A stretch of DNA of 7,111 nucleotides from Methylococcaceae bacterium (lineage in GTDB: Bacteria; Pseudomonadota; Gammaproteobacteria; Methylococcales; Methylomonadaceae), in NCBI GenBank assembly GCA_013140465.1, contig JABFST010000311.1, positions 1 to 7,111 of the forward strand, written 5' to 3'. The stretch's first letter is position 1; every line of letters begins with the position of its first letter. Below are positions 1 to 6,938 of the stretch, piece after piece. Under the pieces are notes generated by a model, which was given only the letters and a program-made list of their open reading frames with translations, did not search any database and was not told the origin of the DNA. A program made the translations under genes and the position numbers.

Positions 1-202
1 GCAGGCGATGAAAGCCATGCTAAAAAGCTGGGACAAACAATTTCCGGGCCGTCTCGAAACCATCTTCACCAGCCTACAAAATGTTGCACCCTCGCAATTG
101 GCCGACAGGCAATTGTTTGATTTTATTGGCCTGATGCGCAGCCAAGACAGCGCAACACCAGCCGCCGCCCCAGAAGCCGAATTGGACATCTTATCCTTGT
201 GA
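1..202 (+). CDS. ttcA: 3' end of TtcA, tRNA 2-thiocytidine(32) synthetase (partial)
   Basis: The frame is open to the left edge, so this is the C-terminal end (66 codons from base 2) of a longer protein. TtcA is a cytosolic PP-loop ATPase with an iron-sulfur cluster that thiolates cytidine 32 in the tRNA anticodon loop. The visible part carries the segment typical of the TtcA C-terminus: SWDKQFPGR, then [11 protein letters not shown], then LFDF, followed by a low-complexity Ala/Pro/Glu tail. From memory, E. coli TtcA has closely similar blocks (WDKRYPGR, MQNVVPSHL, LFDF). The PP-loop and the CxxC cluster ligands would lie upstream, outside the window, so activity cannot be judged. rnd follows after 68 bases on the same strand and may be co-transcribed. 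The identity rests on a short conserved tail, so it is likely rather than certain. Confidence 0.85.
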   Translation, partial: QAMKAMLKSWDKQFPGRLETIFTSLQNVAPSQLADRQLFDFIGLMRSQDSATPAAAPEAELDILSL

Positions 203-270
203 TTTAAGCCGAACCAGCAAAGACAAGACCCGAAAACCGCTAGACACCTAACTGACTGTTCGCTTAAATC

Positions 271-1431
271 ATGACCCCTATCCAATATATAAACACCCCC
301 GAACAACTGTCCGTCTTATGCGCACAGATACAATCAGCCCCTTGGCTAGCCCTAGACACCGAGTTTTTGCGCGAGAAAACCTACTACCCCAAATTTTGTC
401 TTTTACAAATAGCCACGCCGGAATGGGTCGCGTGCGTAGACCCGATTGCGCTGCCGCAATTGGACGAGCTGTTTGCGGCTATCGCCAATCCCGACATAGT
501 CAAAGTGTTCCACTCCTGCCGACAAGACCTGGAAATATTTTACCAATGCACGGGCAGCATACCCGGCCCGGTATTTGACACCCAAGTTGCCGCGCCCTTA
601 TTAGGATTTCAAGACAATCCCGGTTACGCGATGTTAGTGTCCAGCTTGCTCAACATCAACCTGAACAAAGCCCATACCCGTGCCGACTGGAGCAAACGCC
701 CGCTCAGCAAAGACCAAATTGAATACGCTGCCGATGACGTGATCTATTTGTGCCAGGTTTACCAAATTATGGTGCAAAAACTCAGCGACTTGGGGCGTTT
801 GGATTGGCTGGCACATGATTTTGCCGAATTGTCCAACCCTGCTTTGTACGCAGTTGCCCCTGACAAAGCCTGGCATAAAATTAAAGGCAAAAACAAACTC
901 ACAGGCCGGCAATTGTCCATCATCCAAACCTTGGCGCAATGGCGCGAGCAAACTGCACAAGCCGAAGACCGCCCCAAAAGCTGGCTGTTGCGCGATGAGC
1001 TGCTGTTCGACTTGGCAAAGCTGCAACCCGATACCGTGGAAGATCTCGCAAATGTGCGCGGTATTAATGAACGTGCCGTACACCGCTATGGCAAAGAACT
1101 CTGCCAGCTGATTGCCGCCGCCAAAAACCGCCCACCACTACCTTTATATGAAAAAGATCGTCCGCTAAAAAAAAGCCAGCAACAAGAAGCCATACTCGAC
1201 ATCTTGACCGCCTTAGTACGCATCCGCGCCGAAGAAAATGCCTTAAACCCGACCATATTGGCGACGCGTAAAGATTTGGAAGAACTGATGTTTAACGACG
1301 ACGAAGACTGCCCGCTGTTACATGGCTGGCGTTACACAATGGCGGGCAAAGAATTGGTGGGCTTGCTGCAAGGCCAGTTATTGCTGGGCATAGAAGAAGA
1401 AAAATTGGCGATCATAGCCAAAGCACAGTAA
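271..1431 (+). CDS. rnd: Ribonuclease D
   Basis: RNase D is a 3'-to-5' exoribonuclease that trims tRNA precursors and other small structured RNAs in the cytosol. The protein has 386 residues, close to E. coli Rnd (about 375). The DEDDy exonuclease domain is complete: Exo I has LALDTEF (D29, E31), Exo II has HSCRQDLEIF (D86), and Exo III has YAADD (Y152, D156). This is followed by a first HRDC domain at about 211-285 (LTGRQLSIIQTLAQWRE through WLLRDELLFDLAK and VRGINERAVHRYG) and a second, more diverged C-terminal helical region at about 300-380, as in the E. coli enzyme. The ATG at 271 gives the normal N-terminus, but no good Shine-Dalgarno sequence precedes it (the bases just before are CGCTTAAATC). 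It lies 68 bases after ttcA with no clear promoter between, so read-through from ttcA is plausible. No residue expected for catalysis is missing. Confidence 0.97.
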   Translation: MTPIQYINTPEQLSVLCAQIQSAPWLALDTEFLREKTYYPKFCLLQIATPEWVACVDPIALPQLDELFAAIANPDIVKVFHSCRQDLEIFYQCTGSIPGPVFDTQVAAPLLGFQDNPGYAMLVSSLLNINLNKAHTRADWSKRPLSKDQIEYAADDVIYLCQVYQIMVQKLSDLGRLDWLAHDFAELSNPALYAVAPDKAWHKIKGKNKLTGRQLSIIQTLAQWREQTAQAEDRPKSWLLRDELLFDLAKLQPDTVEDLANVRGINERAVHRYGKELCQLIAAAKNRPPLPLYEKDRPLKKSQQQEAILDILTALVRIRAEENALNPTILATRKDLEELMFNDDEDCPLLHGWRYTMAGKELVGLLQGQLLLGIEEEKLAIIAKAQ

Positions 1432-1640
1432 ACGCGTTCTAGGGGATGTACACTTAAAACCCCTCCTTACTAAAAAATTGCCATTTAGTCAAGCAACCGC
1501 AATTAGGGCGCAATGGCTATAGACCTTGCATTGTCGGCATTAAAACCCACAGTACTAGGCCTAAAGCCTTACCCATCCGCTATTCTATGGACAGCGAGGG
1601 TTTGGAAAAGTCTACTTTAACAGCATGGTTTATTCACTCA

Positions 1641-1670
1641 TAGACTAACCTACCCCAATTTTGCTATCAT
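1641..1670 (+). promoter_or_regulatory. Probable sigma-70 promoter of gap-pyk
   Basis: An extended -10 element, TGCTATCAT, lies at 1662-1670 (TG, one base, then TATCAT, which matches five of six consensus bases). A -35-like TAGACT at 1641-1646 (four of six) is separated from the hexamer by 18 bases. Transcription would start near 1677 and give a 5' leader of about 50 bases that is U-rich and shows no obvious strong structure. This is called by eye from consensus matching only. Confidence 0.45.
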
Positions 1671-1715
1671 TGAAGAGTTTTCGAATGTTTTTGTTCATAT
1701 TTTTTATCATCACTC

Positions 1716-1720
1716 TGGAG
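1716..1720 (+). promoter_or_regulatory. Ribosome binding site of gap
   Basis: TGGAG ends 7 bases before the ATG at 1728. This is good Shine-Dalgarno spacing and fixes the gap start. It is one of only two clear ribosome binding sites in the window; the other is in front of recQ. That fits high expression of a glycolytic gene. Confidence 0.7.
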
Positions 1721-1727
1721 ATACCCG

Positions 1728-2741
1728 ATGCCAATTAAAGTTGCAATCAATGGTTATGGCCGTATTGGCCGCAATATCGTTCGCGCCTTGTACGAATCAG
1801 GCCGTACCAACGAAATTCAAATAGTTGCAATCAATGACTTAGGTGACAGCAACACCAATGCTCACTTGACTCAATATGACTCAGTGCATGGGAAGTTTCC
1901 TTTTGAAGTCACTGTAGACGGTGACTACATTGTTATCAACGGCGACCGTATCCGCGTGTTTTCTGAACGCGACCCTTCAAAATTGCCTTGGGCGGAATTA
2001 GGCATTGAAGTGGTACATGAATGTACTGGCTTTTTTACTAGCAAAGCCAAAGCTTCTGCTCACATCACCGCAGGCGCAAAAAAAGTGATTATTTCTGCAC
2101 CAGGTGGTGATGACGTTGACGGCACTATCGTGTTCGGCGTCAACCACGACACTTTAAAAGCGTCAGACACTGTTATCTCTAACGCGTCTTGCACCACTAA
2201 CTGCTTGGCTCCTATCGTTAAGCCTTTAAATGATGCGATTGGTATTGAAAGCGGCTTGATGACCACTATCCATTCTTACACCAACGACCAAGTGTTGACC
2301 GACGTTTACCACAGCGACTTACGCCGTGCGCGTTCTGCCACGCAATCGATGATACCCACCAAAACAGGTGCGGCGGCAGCGGTAGGTTTGGTATTGCCAG
2401 AATTGGCAGGTCGTTTGGACGGTTTCGCAATGCGCGTACCAACTATCAACGTATCGGTTGTCGATTTGACTTTCCAAGCCTCACGCGACACCAGCAAAGC
2501 AGAAATCGACGAAATTTTGGCGGCGGCTTCTAATGGCCCGTTGAAAGGCATTTTGGACATCAATGAACGTCCGTTAGTGTCTGTCGATTTTAACCACAAT
2601 CCTGCTTCTTCCATTTACGAATCTCCTTTAACAAAAGTTTTAGGCGGTCGTTTGGTAAAAGTCCTGTCTTGGTATGATAACGAATGGGGTTTCTCAAACC
2701 GCATGTTGGATACTACGATAGCTTTTGTAAACGCTAAATAA
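1728..2741 (+). CDS. gap: Glyceraldehyde-3-phosphate dehydrogenase, type I
   Basis: This cytosolic homotetrameric enzyme interconverts glyceraldehyde 3-phosphate and 1,3-bisphosphoglycerate in glycolysis and gluconeogenesis. It has 337 residues, normal for the family (330-340). The N-terminal Rossmann fold shows NGYGRIGR (8-15) and AINDLGD (34-40). The catalytic signature ASCTTNC gives C155, and TTIHSYTND gives the partner H182. The C-terminal catalytic domain has [26 protein letters not shown] and the late SWYDNEWG block. The conserved aspartate after the second strand is kept (D37 in NDLGD), which points to NAD rather than NADP. The pair that helps set cofactor choice in other GAPDHs (Leu-Pro in NAD forms, Ala-Ser in chloroplast forms) is V193-Y194 here. 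That is common in proteobacterial enzymes and not decisive. pyk follows 15 bases downstream, so the two genes probably form one operon. Confidence 0.97.
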   Translation: MPIKVAINGYGRIGRNIVRALYESGRTNEIQIVAINDLGDSNTNAHLTQYDSVHGKFPFEVTVDGDYIVINGDRIRVFSERDPSKLPWAELGIEVVHECTGFFTSKAKASAHITAGAKKVIISAPGGDDVDGTIVFGVNHDTLKASDTVISNASCTTNCLAPIVKPLNDAIGIESGLMTTIHSYTNDQVLTDVYHSDLRRARSATQSMIPTKTGAAAAVGLVLPELAGRLDGFAMRVPTINVSVVDLTFQASRDTSKAEIDEILAAASNGPLKGILDINERPLVSVDFNHNPASSIYESPLTKVLGGRLVKVLSWYDNEWGFSNRMLDTTIAFVNAK

Positions 2742-2756
2742 CGGACTTAAAACCTA

Positions 2757-4205
2757 ATGTTAAGAAGAACCAAAATTTTAGCCACTCTAGGCCCTGCCAC
2801 TGATAAGCCCGGCGTTTTGGAAGGCTTATTTAAGGCAGGCGTAGACGTGGTGCGAATGAACTTTTCCCATGGTTCTGCTCAAGATCACATCGACAGAGCC
2901 AACGCCATCCGCGCACTTAGCAAAAAAACCGGACGCCGGGTCGGCATACTTGCCGACTTGCAAGGCCCTAAAATCCGTATCGCCCGTTTTAAGGACACCA
3001 AAGTCAATTTAATCGAAGGCCAAGATTTTGCCTTAGACATTAACTTTGATCCACTCGCGGGTGACAACACCCAAGTCGGCATCACTTACGAACCGTTGGC
3101 ACTGGAAGTCAGACCCGGCAGCCGTTTGTTGTTGGACGACGGGCGCATCGTGTTGGACGTGGTCAACGTCGAAAACATGCGCGTTAACTGCACCGTCGTG
3201 GTGGGCGGCGATTTGTCCAACAACAAAGGCATCAACTTGTTGGGCGGCGGACTTTCGGCAGCGGCCTTAACTGATAAAGATAAGGAAGACATCAAAACGA
3301 TCGCTATTATGCAATGCGATTATGTGGCGATTTCCTTTCCCCGTTGTGCTGAAGATTTGCACGAAGCGCGCCGTTTATTGGCGGCGGAAGGTTGCCATGC
3401 GGGTATCGTGTCTAAGGTTGAACGCGCCGAAGCTATTGTGCCTGATGTGATGGATGAGATTATCTTAGCATCCGATGCCGTTATGGTGGCTAGAGGCGAT
3501 TTAGGCGTAGAAATTGGTGATGCCAACTTGCCCGCCGTGCAAAAACAACTGATTAAGCGCAGCCGCGAACTTAACCGCGTTGCTATTACCGCCACGCAAA
3601 TGATGGAGTCTATGATAGAAAACCCCATCCCTACGCGTGCGGAAGTGTTTGACGTCGCGAATGCTGTTTATGACGGGACTGATGCGATTATGTTGTCGGC
3701 TGAAACTGCCTCAGGAAAACACCCTGTTAAAGCCGTTGAAGCGATGCACCGCATTTGTATCGAAGCTGAAAAACAACCGGTCGTGCGCGAGTCTGACCAC
3801 CGCATCAACATTCAGTTTGAACGCGTGGACGAAGCCATTGCCATGTCTGCGATGTATATGGCTAACCATACTGAAATCAAAGGTATCGTGGCGTTGACCG
3901 AGTCCGGCTCCACTCCGTTGTGGATGTCGCGCATCAGCTCAGGCATCCCGATTATTGCAATGAGCAGCCAAGAAAAAACCTTAGGTAAAGTCACCTTGTA
4001 CCGTGGCGTATTTCCGTTGTATTTCAAACTTGAAGAACATCAGGACCACGCCGAAGTCAACCGCAATATCGTTAAAGAATTGCGGCGCTGGAGCAAAGCG
4101 CAAGATGGCGATAAATACATTATCACCAAAGGCGATTTGAACGGTGTCGAAGGCGGCACCAATGCGTTAAAAGTAGTCGTTGTCGGTCAGGGCTTAACAC
4201 CCTAA
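2757..4205 (+). CDS. pyk: Pyruvate kinase, PykA type
   Basis: Pyruvate kinase transfers phosphate from phosphoenolpyruvate to ADP, the last step of glycolysis. The 482 residues match E. coli PykA (480) better than PykF, with shared blocks such as LRRTKI, ADLQGPKIR, LSNNKGIN, SFPRC and VARGDLGVEIGD. Domains in order are A (1-70 and about 170-345), B lid (about 71-169) and C regulatory (about 346-482). Visible active-site residues are R33, N35, S37 and H38 in VVRMNFSHG, K220 and metal ligand E222 in SKVERAE, D248 in ARGDLG, and T280 in TATQMMES. Position 72, in GPKIR, is Lys where potassium-dependent enzymes have Glu. The ATG at 2757 gives the expected N-terminus. Only a weak CGGA lies before it, so translation may be coupled to gap 15 bases upstream. 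A strong terminator follows the stop codon. PykA enzymes are typically activated by AMP or sugar monophosphates, which I infer only from family resemblance. Confidence 0.97.
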   Translation: MLRRTKILATLGPATDKPGVLEGLFKAGVDVVRMNFSHGSAQDHIDRANAIRALSKKTGRRVGILADLQGPKIRIARFKDTKVNLIEGQDFALDINFDPLAGDNTQVGITYEPLALEVRPGSRLLLDDGRIVLDVVNVENMRVNCTVVVGGDLSNNKGINLLGGGLSAAALTDKDKEDIKTIAIMQCDYVAISFPRCAEDLHEARRLLAAEGCHAGIVSKVERAEAIVPDVMDEIILASDAVMVARGDLGVEIGDANLPAVQKQLIKRSRELNRVAITATQMMESMIENPIPTRAEVFDVANAVYDGTDAIMLSAETASGKHPVKAVEAMHRICIEAEKQPVVRESDHRINIQFERVDEAIAMSAMYMANHTEIKGIVALTESGSTPLWMSRISSGIPIIAMSSQEKTLGKVTLYRGVFPLYFKLEEHQDHAEVNRNIVKELRRWSKAQDGDKYIITKGDLNGVEGGTNALKVVVVGQGLTP

Positions 4206-4210
4206 ACACA

Positions 4211-4257
4211 AAAGGCCACGCACTGCCTATTGGCGTGCGTGGCCTTTGTTGTTTGTC
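4211..4257 (+). terminator. Intrinsic terminator after pyk, possibly working both ways
   Basis: A perfect 13-bp stem pairs AAAGGCCACGCAC (4211-4223) with GTGCGTGGCCTTT (4235-4247). The 11-base loop can pair GCC (4225-4227) with GGC (4232-4234). A T-rich run (TTTGTTGTTTG) follows from 4245. It begins 5 bases after the pyk stop. Because the left arm starts with AAA after an A-rich stretch, the other strand also reads as stem plus U-run, so it could stop - strand transcripts coming from cysH as well. Confidence 0.9.
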
Positions 4258-4333
4258 AGTAAACGCTTACTTCCCTCCTTAATCTCCGCCTTATCCCCTG
4301 CCCTACCACACCCGTCGCTAGCTTATTCCGGCT

Positions 4334-4457
4334 GTAACTATTCAGCATCCGGGGCACAACAGCCGTTCGCTGAGCGGAGTCGAAGCGAACAAACCGGCTT
4401 CGACTCCGCTCAGCCTACGGTAAATTTGACTTATTAGAAGTCGCTCTGAATAGTTAC
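4334..4457. repeat. 12-bp inverted repeat, one arm inside the cysH 3' end
   Basis: GTAACTATTCAG at 4334-4345 is the exact reverse complement of CTGAATAGTTAC at 4446-4457. The right arm belongs to the last codons of cysH (V-T-I-Q region); the left arm is intergenic. The outer flanks are also related: TTCCGGCT precedes the left arm and the same TTCCGGCT follows the right arm on the + strand. The arms enclose the 18-bp palindrome listed separately, and the two structures have nearly the same centre (about 4395 and 4391). A further 7-bp inverted pair, CGGCTGT (4329-4335) and ACAGCCG (4359-4365), overlaps the left arm. Confidence 0.8.
4369..4414. repeat. REP-like palindrome, 18-bp perfect arms
   Basis: GCTGAGCGGAGTCGAAGC (4369-4386) is the perfect reverse complement of 4397-4414, with a 10-base loop. 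The left arm also sits in a smaller hairpin of its own, GTTCGC (4365-4370) with GCGAAC (4385-4390). It lies 19 bases beyond the cysH stop codon on the - strand. Sequences of this kind (CTTCGACTCCGCTCAG cores) recur as short intergenic palindromes in many bacteria. There is no T-run, so it is more likely a repeat element or transcript stabiliser than a classical terminator. Confidence 0.8.
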
Positions 4458-5180
4458 TTCCGGCTTTATATTGTCCGCGTGTAAACCACATTCTTTTTTG
4501 GTGCTTTCTTCCCACCACCAGCGTCCGGCGCGTTCGTGCTGGTTAGGCAATACCGTGCGCGTGCAAGGTTCGCAGCCGATACTGATAAAGCCGCGTTGGT
4601 GCAAGTCATTGTAGGGGACTTGGTAGGCTTCAATATGAGCCCACACTTTGGCGGAACTCCAATTTAACAAGGGGTTAAATTTTATTAAAGGATGGTCTGC
4701 GGTTGAAAACGCGGTATCCAACTGCACTTCGGGTACTTCTTGGCGGGTGTCCAAGCTTTGGTCTTTGCGCTGTCCGGTTATCCACGCATCAACGTGAGCC
4801 AGTTTGCGCCGTAACGGTTCTACTTTGCGGATGCCGCAGCACTCGTGATGCCCGTCTTCATAAAAGCTGAACAAACCTTTGCGTTTGACCATTTCGTCCA
4901 AGGTGTCGCGGTCGGGGGTCAGCAGTTCGATGTCGATGTGGTAGTGGTTTCGGACTTTTTCAATAAAACGGTAGGTTTCGGGATGCAAACGCCCGGTGTC
5001 TAAACTGAACACTTGGATGTCTTTGCGGTAAGCCAAGGCCATGTCTATCAGCACCACATCTTCTGCACCGCTAAAGGAAATGGCGATATTGTCAAAGCGT
5101 TGTAACGCGGCTTTTAAGATAACACGCGGGCTTTTTTGCGCCAGTTCGGTTTGTAATTGGCTAATTTCGGTGGCTGTCAT
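4434..5180 (-). CDS. cysH: Adenylyl-sulfate (APS) reductase, thioredoxin-dependent, iron-sulfur type
   Basis: CysH reduces activated sulfate to sulfite and AMP in assimilatory sulfate reduction, in the cytosol, with thioredoxin as donor. The protein has 248 residues, usual for the family. It shows the nucleotide-binding SFSGAEDV (35-42), [12 protein letters not shown] (59-70), the adenylate-pocket region ITGQRKDQS (134-142) and the C-terminal catalytic KECGLH with C231. Two cysteine pairs, CCGIRK (C114, C115) and GCEPC (C203, C206), form the known ligand set of a 4Fe-4S cluster. That set marks enzymes using APS rather than the cluster-free PAPS reductases of enteric bacteria, so the preferred substrate is probably APS. 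The ATG at 5180 gives a normal N-terminus; no Shine-Dalgarno sequence is evident in front of it. gshA lies 130 bases upstream on the same strand. No convincing promoter is seen in that gap, so co-transcription with gshA is possible. Confidence 0.95.
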   Translation of the reverse strand: MTATEISQLQTELAQKSPRVILKAALQRFDNIAISFSGAEDVVLIDMALAYRKDIQVFSLDTGRLHPETYRFIEKVRNHYHIDIELLTPDRDTLDEMVKRKGLFSFYEDGHHECCGIRKVEPLRRKLAHVDAWITGQRKDQSLDTRQEVPEVQLDTAFSTADHPLIKFNPLLNWSSAKVWAHIEAYQVPYNDLHQRGFISIGCEPCTRTVLPNQHERAGRWWWEESTKKECGLHADNIKPEVTIQSDF

Positions 5181-5225
5181 AAGGTTGGGGTTGTGCAGGT
5201 TTATGTTGGGGATACACTTAAGGCC

Positions 5226-5239
5226 GGGTTAGCGTAACC
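5226..5239. repeat. Short palindrome related to the 5271-5299 hairpin
   Basis: GGTTA (5227-5231) pairs with TAACC (5235-5239) around a GCG loop. With the preceding bases it reads CGGGTTA...TAACC, the same outer core as the larger hairpin 32 bases to the right. It looks like a shorter or decayed copy, so the two may form a paired REP-like unit between gshA and cysH. Confidence 0.5.
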
Positions 5240-5270
5240 GAGGTTAAACGCCACTCACGCAATATCATCA

Positions 5271-5299
5271 GTCGGGTTACGGCTATCGCCTAACCCGAC
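5271..5299. repeat. REP-like hairpin downstream of gshA
   Basis: GTCGGGTTA (5271-5279) is the exact reverse complement of TAACCCGAC (5291-5299). Inside, GGC (5281-5283) pairs with GCC (5288-5290) around a TATC loop, leaving C5280 bulged, for a stem of 12 base pairs. It starts 11 bases after the gshA stop codon on the - strand. There is no U-run after it on either strand, so it fits a repeat element that protects or attenuates the transcript better than an intrinsic terminator. Confidence 0.75.
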
Positions 5300-5310
5300 G
5301 TACAAGGCCG

Positions 5311-6897
5311 TCAGGTTTGCGCAAAATAGTTTGCCAAAAATTCCGCAAACGGTAATTGCGCTTCCTGTTCCAGGGCGTGTTGTTTGTGCAGCGATACGCT
5401 AGCCATGTCATTAAAGACTTCGGTTTGCGGTGCAGCTAAGGGGTTGTGCCGAAAAAACTGGGCATGTTCGGCTGATTTGTTTAAGGCATAACGGCTAAAC
5501 GGTTGTCCTGTGGCGCTCATGTCTGCCAATATGCGTGCCGATGCCGTCAGCTCGGGGTTTTCGACCAATGTTTGTTGCTCCGCCAAGGCTAGGCTGTACA
5601 AAGGTTCGCTAACGGTTGCATCCAAAATGGCGCAAACGGGCTGCATGGAAGTTAATATAGCCGTCGCCCAATCGCGCAATAGCACTTTTTGCTCGCCATG
5701 TTGCAGTTCCAAGCCCGGTTTTCTGCCGAAATTGGCGACCGCCAATTGGTTGGTGTTATTGCGCTGATGGTCGGCGGCGGAAATGTCCGGGCTATCAGTC
5801 AGCAAACATGTCAGCAACAAGGCTTCAATAAAGCGCGCCTTGTTTTCGTCTATGCCGATAGGGTGAAACAAGTCCAAGTCTAAGGAGCGCATTTCCACAT
5901 AACGCACGCCGCGTTTTTTAAGGGCCAAAGTGGGTTTTTCGCCGGAGTTGATGATTTGTTTAGGCCGTATCGTGCTATAAAACTCGTTTTCAATTTGCAG
6001 GATATTGCTGTTCAACTGGCGGTATTCGCCGTCCACCAGCACGCCTATGGCTTCGTATTCGGGGAAAGGCGTGGCGATGGCCCGGCCTAAGCTGTCTACA
6101 TAACCTGATAAAGAGTTGTAATCGATATTCAAGCCAGCTTGGTTGTTGCTTTTGTAGCCTATATCACTCATACGCAAGGAGGTGGCGTAGGGATGATATA
6201 AAGTGCCACTATCAAATTCTTCAAACTGCGCCATTAAGCTAGGGCGGCTTTTAAAAAAGTTTTTGCATATCGCGGGCGACGCGCCAAACAAATATAAAAT
6301 CAGCCAACCGATACGCTGAAAATTTCTAATCAGGCCAAAATACGCATCGGCTCGGAACGCTTCTAAACTCAGCGGGCTGTGGGCTTGCTGGTGTAGCACA
6401 GGCCACAGGGCTTCCGGGACGGAATAGTTGAAATGGATGCCCGCGATCGCTTGCATGGTGCGTCCGTAGCGGTGCCACAAGCCATGCCGATAGATATGTT
6501 TCATCCGGCCTATGTTCGATGTGCCGTACTCGGCAATCGGAATGCTGTCATCACCGTTAATGCCACACGGCATACTAGCCCCTAACAGCGATTCATCGCC
6601 CAGTTGTTGGTAGACAAATTGGTGGATGGACTGCAAATAAGCCAAAGTCTCGCGGATGTCGGCAAACGCGGGGGTGATAAGCTCGATCAGGGCTTCGGAG
6701 TAATCGGTGGTGATGCAGCTATGGGTGAGTGCCGAACCTAAGGCGATAGGATGGGGTTTTTGGGAAATAAAACCATTGCCGCCTATCCGTAGGCTTTCTT
6801 TTTCTATGCCTTTAAGGCCACCTGCAAGCAGTTGTTGTTGCCCGCTAGCCACGAGCTGTTCTAAGCGGGTGGCGGGCGCGTGATTAAAATGAGTCAT
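5311..6897 (-). CDS. gshA: Glutamate-cysteine ligase, proteobacterial (type 1)
   Basis: This enzyme joins glutamate and cysteine with ATP to give gamma-glutamylcysteine, the first and rate-setting step of glutathione synthesis, in the cytosol. It has 528 residues against 518 in E. coli GshA, and the family blocks are all present in order. GIEKESLRI has metal-binding E32 and E34. TTDYSEALIELITP has D65 and E72. ASMPCGI ends the next strand. PIAEYGTSNIGRMKHIYRHG is followed by AGIHFNYS with H155. Later come NIDYNSLSGYV and RYVEMRSLDLDLFHPIGI with E335 and R337, matching the E. coli E327/R330 region. The ATG at 6897 is the only sensible start, because the frame closes upstream. A GGGA lies about 16 bases before it, too far for an ideal ribosome binding site. 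It is divergent from recQ and upstream of cysH; a cysteine-making and a cysteine-using gene thus sit side by side. Nothing appears truncated. Confidence 0.97.
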   Translation of the reverse strand: MTHFNHAPATRLEQLVASGQQQLLAGGLKGIEKESLRIGGNGFISQKPHPIALGSALTHSCITTDYSEALIELITPAFADIRETLAYLQSIHQFVYQQLGDESLLGASMPCGINGDDSIPIAEYGTSNIGRMKHIYRHGLWHRYGRTMQAIAGIHFNYSVPEALWPVLHQQAHSPLSLEAFRADAYFGLIRNFQRIGWLILYLFGASPAICKNFFKSRPSLMAQFEEFDSGTLYHPYATSLRMSDIGYKSNNQAGLNIDYNSLSGYVDSLGRAIATPFPEYEAIGVLVDGEYRQLNSNILQIENEFYSTIRPKQIINSGEKPTLALKKRGVRYVEMRSLDLDLFHPIGIDENKARFIEALLLTCLLTDSPDISAADHQRNNTNQLAVANFGRKPGLELQHGEQKVLLRDWATAILTSMQPVCAILDATVSEPLYSLALAEQQTLVENPELTASARILADMSATGQPFSRYALNKSAEHAQFFRHNPLAAPQTEVFNDMASVSLHKQHALEQEAQLPFAEFLANYFAQT

Positions 6898-6926
6898 AGA
6901 GTGGGCGTGAGTTCCCTGCTGTCCTG

Positions 6927-6932
6927 TATAAT
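6927..6932 (+). promoter_or_regulatory. Possible -10 element for recQ
   Basis: A perfect TATAAT is present on the + strand, 51 bases before the recQ ATG, but I find no good -35 hexamer 16-18 bases upstream. A second AT-rich match, TATAAA at 6941-6946, also lacks one. The recQ promoter is therefore only tentatively placed in this gap. Confidence 0.3.
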
Positions 6933-6938
6933 TCGCCC

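Larger units (their letters stand above)
1432..1727. other. Gene-free region between rnd and gap
   Basis: This is 296 bases without a convincing gene. The first part has a weak 5-bp stem (AGGGG 1441-1445 with CCCCT 1460-1464, 14-base loop) and no T-tract on the + strand, so I do not call it a terminator. An 8-bp perfect palindrome TAGGCCTA lies at 1556-1563. A 35-codon open frame at 1513-1620 has no recognisable protein features. The last 90 bases are AT-rich and contain the probable gap promoter and ribosome binding site listed separately. I see no tRNA, insertion sequence or known riboswitch here. Confidence 0.6.

Noticed and set aside
634..1083. 149-codon open frame on the - strand inside rnd
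   Set aside because: It lies wholly antisense to a well-supported rnd with all catalytic motifs, and its translation shows no recognisable domain; it is a by-product of the coding bias of rnd.
1441..1464. Possible terminator after rnd (AGGGG with CCCCT)
   Set aside because: The stem is only 5 bp with a 14-base loop and no U-run follows, so it is too weak to call.
1513..1620. 35-codon open frame in the rnd-gap gap
   Set aside because: An AGGG a few bases upstream gives it a passable start, but the peptide shows no membrane segment, motif or compositional sign of coding. Chance is the simplest explanation without conservation data.
4246..4437. 63-codon open frame on the + strand between pyk and cysH
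   Set aside because: It starts inside the pyk terminator and runs through the inverted repeats to the cysH stop; the translation is low in information, with no domain and no ribosome binding site.
6443..6450. GCGATCGC, the cyanobacterial HIP1 octamer
   Set aside because: I noticed it only once, inside gshA coding sequence. Cyanobacterial genomes carry it many times per 10 kb, so it says nothing about taxonomy here.
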